Assembly: GCA_945877965.1 (NCBI GenBank)
Contig: CAMCTH010000140.1
Coordinates: 1 to 9,437, forward strand
Reading direction: 5' to 3'
Source: Planctomicrobium piriforme
GTDB lineage: Bacteria > Planctomycetota > Planctomycetia > Pirellulales > PNKZ01
Length of the DNA stretch: 9,437 bases
Below the pieces are notes generated by a model. The model was given only the letters and a program-made list of their open reading frames with translations. It was not told where the DNA came from and did not search any database. The position numbers and the translations under genes are program-made. Shown piece after piece: positions 8,201 through 9,437 of this stretch. Positions within the stretch are counted from its first letter, which is position 1. Each line of letters begins with the position of its first letter.

Positions 8201-9437
8201 CGAGACGGCCCGATTGAAGGCGACGTTGCCGGCCGAAACGATTTTGATACCGTCGACCCGGGTCAAACCGCCGACCACGCCGTCGAACGTAACGTTGCCG
8301 GCACCGGCGTCGATTGAAAGCAAGAACCCGCCGTTGACCGTGGCCGCCGTGTCGAAGAGGACGTCGCCGCCGGCAGTGGTAAGCGTGACGTCGTCTTTAA
8401 GATTCAATGGGCCTTGGAACGTGACTTTGTCGCCGGTCGTGGTGATGTCGGCGAAGAGATCGGTTCGGCCCGCGCCGTCTTGCTTGAACGCACCGTCGAG
8501 TGAAAGATTCGCTGCGTCGGCGATCGTCAGCACTCCGGTGTTGGCGAGCTTGACCGCGCCGCCGGTTTTCGTATCGACGGCTTTGTTGAAGGTCATCGCG
8601 CCGGCCGACGTCAGATCGAGCCCCTGGTCGTCGAGCTTCGCCGTTTCGTTGAACGTGATGTTTTGCGACGAGGTGATCTTGATGCCGCTGACGCGGTTGT
8701 TATTGCCGATCTTGCCTTCGAACTTGACCGACCCGCCGTTCGCGGCAACCGTAAGTTGATAATCGCCGTCGATCGTCGCGGTCGTGCTATTGAAATGAAC
8801 GGCACCGCCGGCGGTCGTGAACGTGACGTCGTCTTTCAGCTGCAGCGGACCGTTGAAGGTGACGGCGTCGTTGGTCGTCGTAATGTTCGCGAACAGGTCG
8901 GTGCGGCCGACGCCGTCCTGTAGGAAAGCGCCGTCGAGCAGAAGATTCGCGGCGTCTTCAATCGTCAGGACGCCGCCGTTGGTGACCGTCATCGTGCCGT
9001 GGTTGGTCGTGGTGACCGCGCCCGAGAACTTGGCCGTATCGGTCGTGTCGACGTCGATCCCCTGGTCGTCGGCCTTCAGCGTTGAGGCAACCGTAAGGAT
9101 CTTAGCAGTCACCACCAAGCCGCTGAGGGGCGTCGATGAACCGACGGCGGCGTCGAAGTTCACGTCGCCTGCGCCGGCGTCGATCGTCAACAGCCAATCG
9201 CCGTCGACGGTCGTGGTCGCGCCGCTGAAGCGGATGTTGCCGTCGTGGGAGGTCAACACGACGTCGCCGGTCAACATCGTCGGGGCGACGAACGTGATCG
9301 AACCGCCGAAGGTCGTAATGTCGGCGGCCGTGTCGATCGCGCCGCCGTCGGCCAGGAAGTCGCCGCCCGCCGCAACGTCGGCCGCGGCCGACATCGTGAG
9401 TTTCGTCGCGGCGTGGAAGGTGACGTCGCCGACGGTG
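5276..9437 (-). CDS. Giant beta-helical filamentous-haemagglutinin-like surface protein, C-terminal part (5' end outside window)
   Basis: The reading frame is open to the right edge. Translation upstream of the first in-window ATG (9394) continues the same repeat (GDVTFHAATKLT), so that ATG is internal and the gene starts beyond the window. Residues here are numbered from it (1,372 to the TAA at 5278-5276). Seen: Gly/Thr/Asp/Val-rich short strands such as GDVTLTTAGG and NVTFDG, typical of right-handed beta-helices; ~145-residue tandem repeats 1-540; looser ~90-residue repeats ~680-870 of the type N-x-V ... L ... ISF/LTF-R (FhaB-like exoprotein style); more beta-helix to ~1050; a PKD-like domain ~1065-1135 with WGDG 1088-1091 and HVY 1109-1111; a compact domain ~1170-1275 ending in DGRYRLYLFE ... 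EIYVREGKP; a linker with LPPTG 1295-1299; an Ala-rich weakly hydrophobic segment 1319-1338; and an Arg-rich C-terminus. There is no C-terminal autotransporter barrel. It contains almost no Cys, as expected for an exported adhesin-like protein. Function (adhesion, surface layer or matrix) is inferred. The signal peptide would lie outside the window. Confidence 0.93.
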   Translation of the reverse strand, partial: TVGDVTFHAATKLTMSAAADVAAGGDFLADGGAIDTAADITTFGGSITFVAPTMLTGDVVLTSHDGNIRFSGATTTVDGDWLLTIDAGAGDVNFDAAVGSSTPLSGLVVTAKILTVASTLKADDQGIDVDTTDTAKFSGAVTTTNHGTMTVTNGGVLTIEDAANLLLDGAFLQDGVGRTDLFANITTTNDAVTFNGPLQLKDDVTFTTAGGAVHFNSTTATIDGDYQLTVAANGGSVKFEGKIGNNNRVSGIKITSSQNITFNETAKLDDQGLDLTSAGAMTFNKAVDTKTGGAVKLANTGVLTIADAANLSLDGAFKQDGAGRTDLFADITTTGDKVTFQGPLNLKDDVTLTTAGGDVLFDTAATVNGGFLLSIDAGAGNVTFDGVVGGLTRVDGIKIVSAGNVAFNRAVSLDDRGLDLKAAGTVAFSAAVDTTNSGNVKIDNGALLTIADAADFSLDGPFQQVSNNATSLAGDITTTNDIVSFKGAVQLAPNAAAKVVIQTGSTGADITFQATLDGTTAGAQGLQLKAGVGNIQFATAVGATALGDVVIDVANNVKIDAAFTAKSLTHLHGTGLTTFSGLTTLNTASGTALDLETPTVVVHAEVKSIGGDLNVATDDLTIGLTAIPGIGSFNATSTGIVTIVTHTTARAIDLGLGTTPGRLGLSSAEVDRITAGTLRIGDGDSGAIDLSAAVAPAHAPILHLTSSGDVSGTGTIQVARLAVDALGDIKLANSNDVDRLGLQTLGAGKQISFRDVDDVLLADVDGIGGIETVDGNVTLETGGAVTQDVFGSIVAPGLQLLGAGPVDLSNPTNIVHVLAASLGDTLTFRNFDPFKVGTVQTFGPTTTGVTTSDDDVQLQSKGKLTLESAVNVGTAHVKLISDDDAIDDAGGSTPKVVAVELALSAFQGIGVTQPLEIDVDLLSAENLGSGRIAIAERQGLPLTIGSTGGIDGILNLGTGGTSITHVGPMVVDKPIVDAAGGVSLTTTGDGGNDDHLSLNAPILVLGGSGNVVLTAGTDLLLHDTGVLDDVQVVGSGEIFGTAGRNLVIDPGVRVTSGTGSLVAVPPLLEILTGPQIANTGAASVTFNYGRFLEFNFTALVNWGDGVSDLISLNTIFGATTAGHVYTGNPNVVDPAAPIPVSVTLRSDGRIHFTGYETTTQQVLLEFPGDGVKNVRIDTTPKVPHLSFPAVVRLVELPTINTTTLIRATVDEGGDSAFETIESADRVVILREVLPDGREGSSVRFGQSALDELSKIFSKLRDGRYRLYLFEPETQTLRKVMEIYVREGKPTSADAPSAATNDPADGAQQLPPTGAELPAAAALDSVNENALGEAAPAATAAALTTAAGLALVGTTTDWSARVDAALARYRGRSRLKARPTRRRVPPR
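7777..9437 (-). repeat. Tandem ~435-nt (145-residue) repeats in the giant surface protein
   Basis: Equivalent motifs LTIEDAAN (residue 143), LTIADAAN (289) and LTIADAAD (434) recur 146 and 145 residues apart. The partial copy at the right edge has LTMSAAAD about 144 residues earlier. Units: ~9437-8975 (partial, diverged), 8974-8537, 8536-8102 and 8101-~7777 (degenerate, shorter). The two middle units are the most alike: DGAFLQDGVGRTDLFA matches DGAFKQDGAGRTDLFA, followed by ITTT ... VTF ... GPL ... LKDDVT ... TTAGG in both. This implies a more recent duplication of that pair. More copies probably lie upstream, beyond the window. Each unit would form several turns of a beta-helix (inference). 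Confidence 0.85.

Noticed and set aside
6344..8759. Chain of long plus-strand open frames opposite the giant repeat gene
   Set aside because: Repeated Ser/Thr/Val/Pro or Arg/Asp-rich text mirrors the repeat codons on the other strand; the minus-strand reading gives coherent beta-helix repeats, so these are antisense shadows.
5276..9394. Start of the giant gene at the ATG at 9394
   Set aside because: The frame stays open to the window edge and the translated residues upstream continue the repeat, so this Met is internal.
1..9437. CRISPR array, tRNA/rRNA, insertion sequence or phage attachment site
   Set aside because: All tandem repeats seen are in-frame protein repeats without spacers; no tRNA-like cloverleaf, transposase or terminal inverted repeats with target duplications were seen.

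Overview
The window carries two large genes, both read leftwards (minus strand) and separated by only 19 bases, so they probably share a transcript. The DNA is GC-rich. The upstream gene starts beyond the right edge and neither gene has a clear Shine-Dalgarno sequence at a start visible here. The kinase architecture (zinc ribbon, Hanks-type kinase with a DWGLA activation loop, one membrane helix, a coiled coil, an LRNWEWGRL linker and a long WD40 array) together with a giant repeat-rich surface protein strongly suggests a planctomycete, probably of the Pirellulales. That assignment rests on family recollection, not on a search.

Right to left: positions 9437-5276 hold the C-terminal ~1,386 residues of a very large secreted beta-helical, filamentous-haemagglutinin-like protein. 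It contains tandem ~145-residue repeats (about 9437-7777), a second set of looser beta-helix repeats (about 7777-6245), a PKD-like domain with a WGDG motif (about 6202-5990), a compact alpha/beta-looking domain (about 5887-5570) and an Ala-rich, then Arg-rich tail with an LPPTG pentapeptide. Positions 5256-313 hold a complete 1,647-residue membrane Ser/Thr kinase whose C-terminal half is 21 WD40 blades, most simply three seven-bladed propellers. A nested inverted repeat followed by a T-run (314-244) overlaps its stop codon and looks like the operon's terminator. Positions 1-243 show no gene I can support.

Working model (inference): the giant protein is exported and placed at the cell surface. 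The co-transcribed kinase spans the membrane, with its catalytic domain in the cytoplasm and its WD40 propellers on the other side, where they could bind the surface protein or another ligand. The pairing of a giant beta-helix surface protein with a propeller kinase is the most interesting aspect of the window. All plus-strand open frames are antisense shadows of these two genes.
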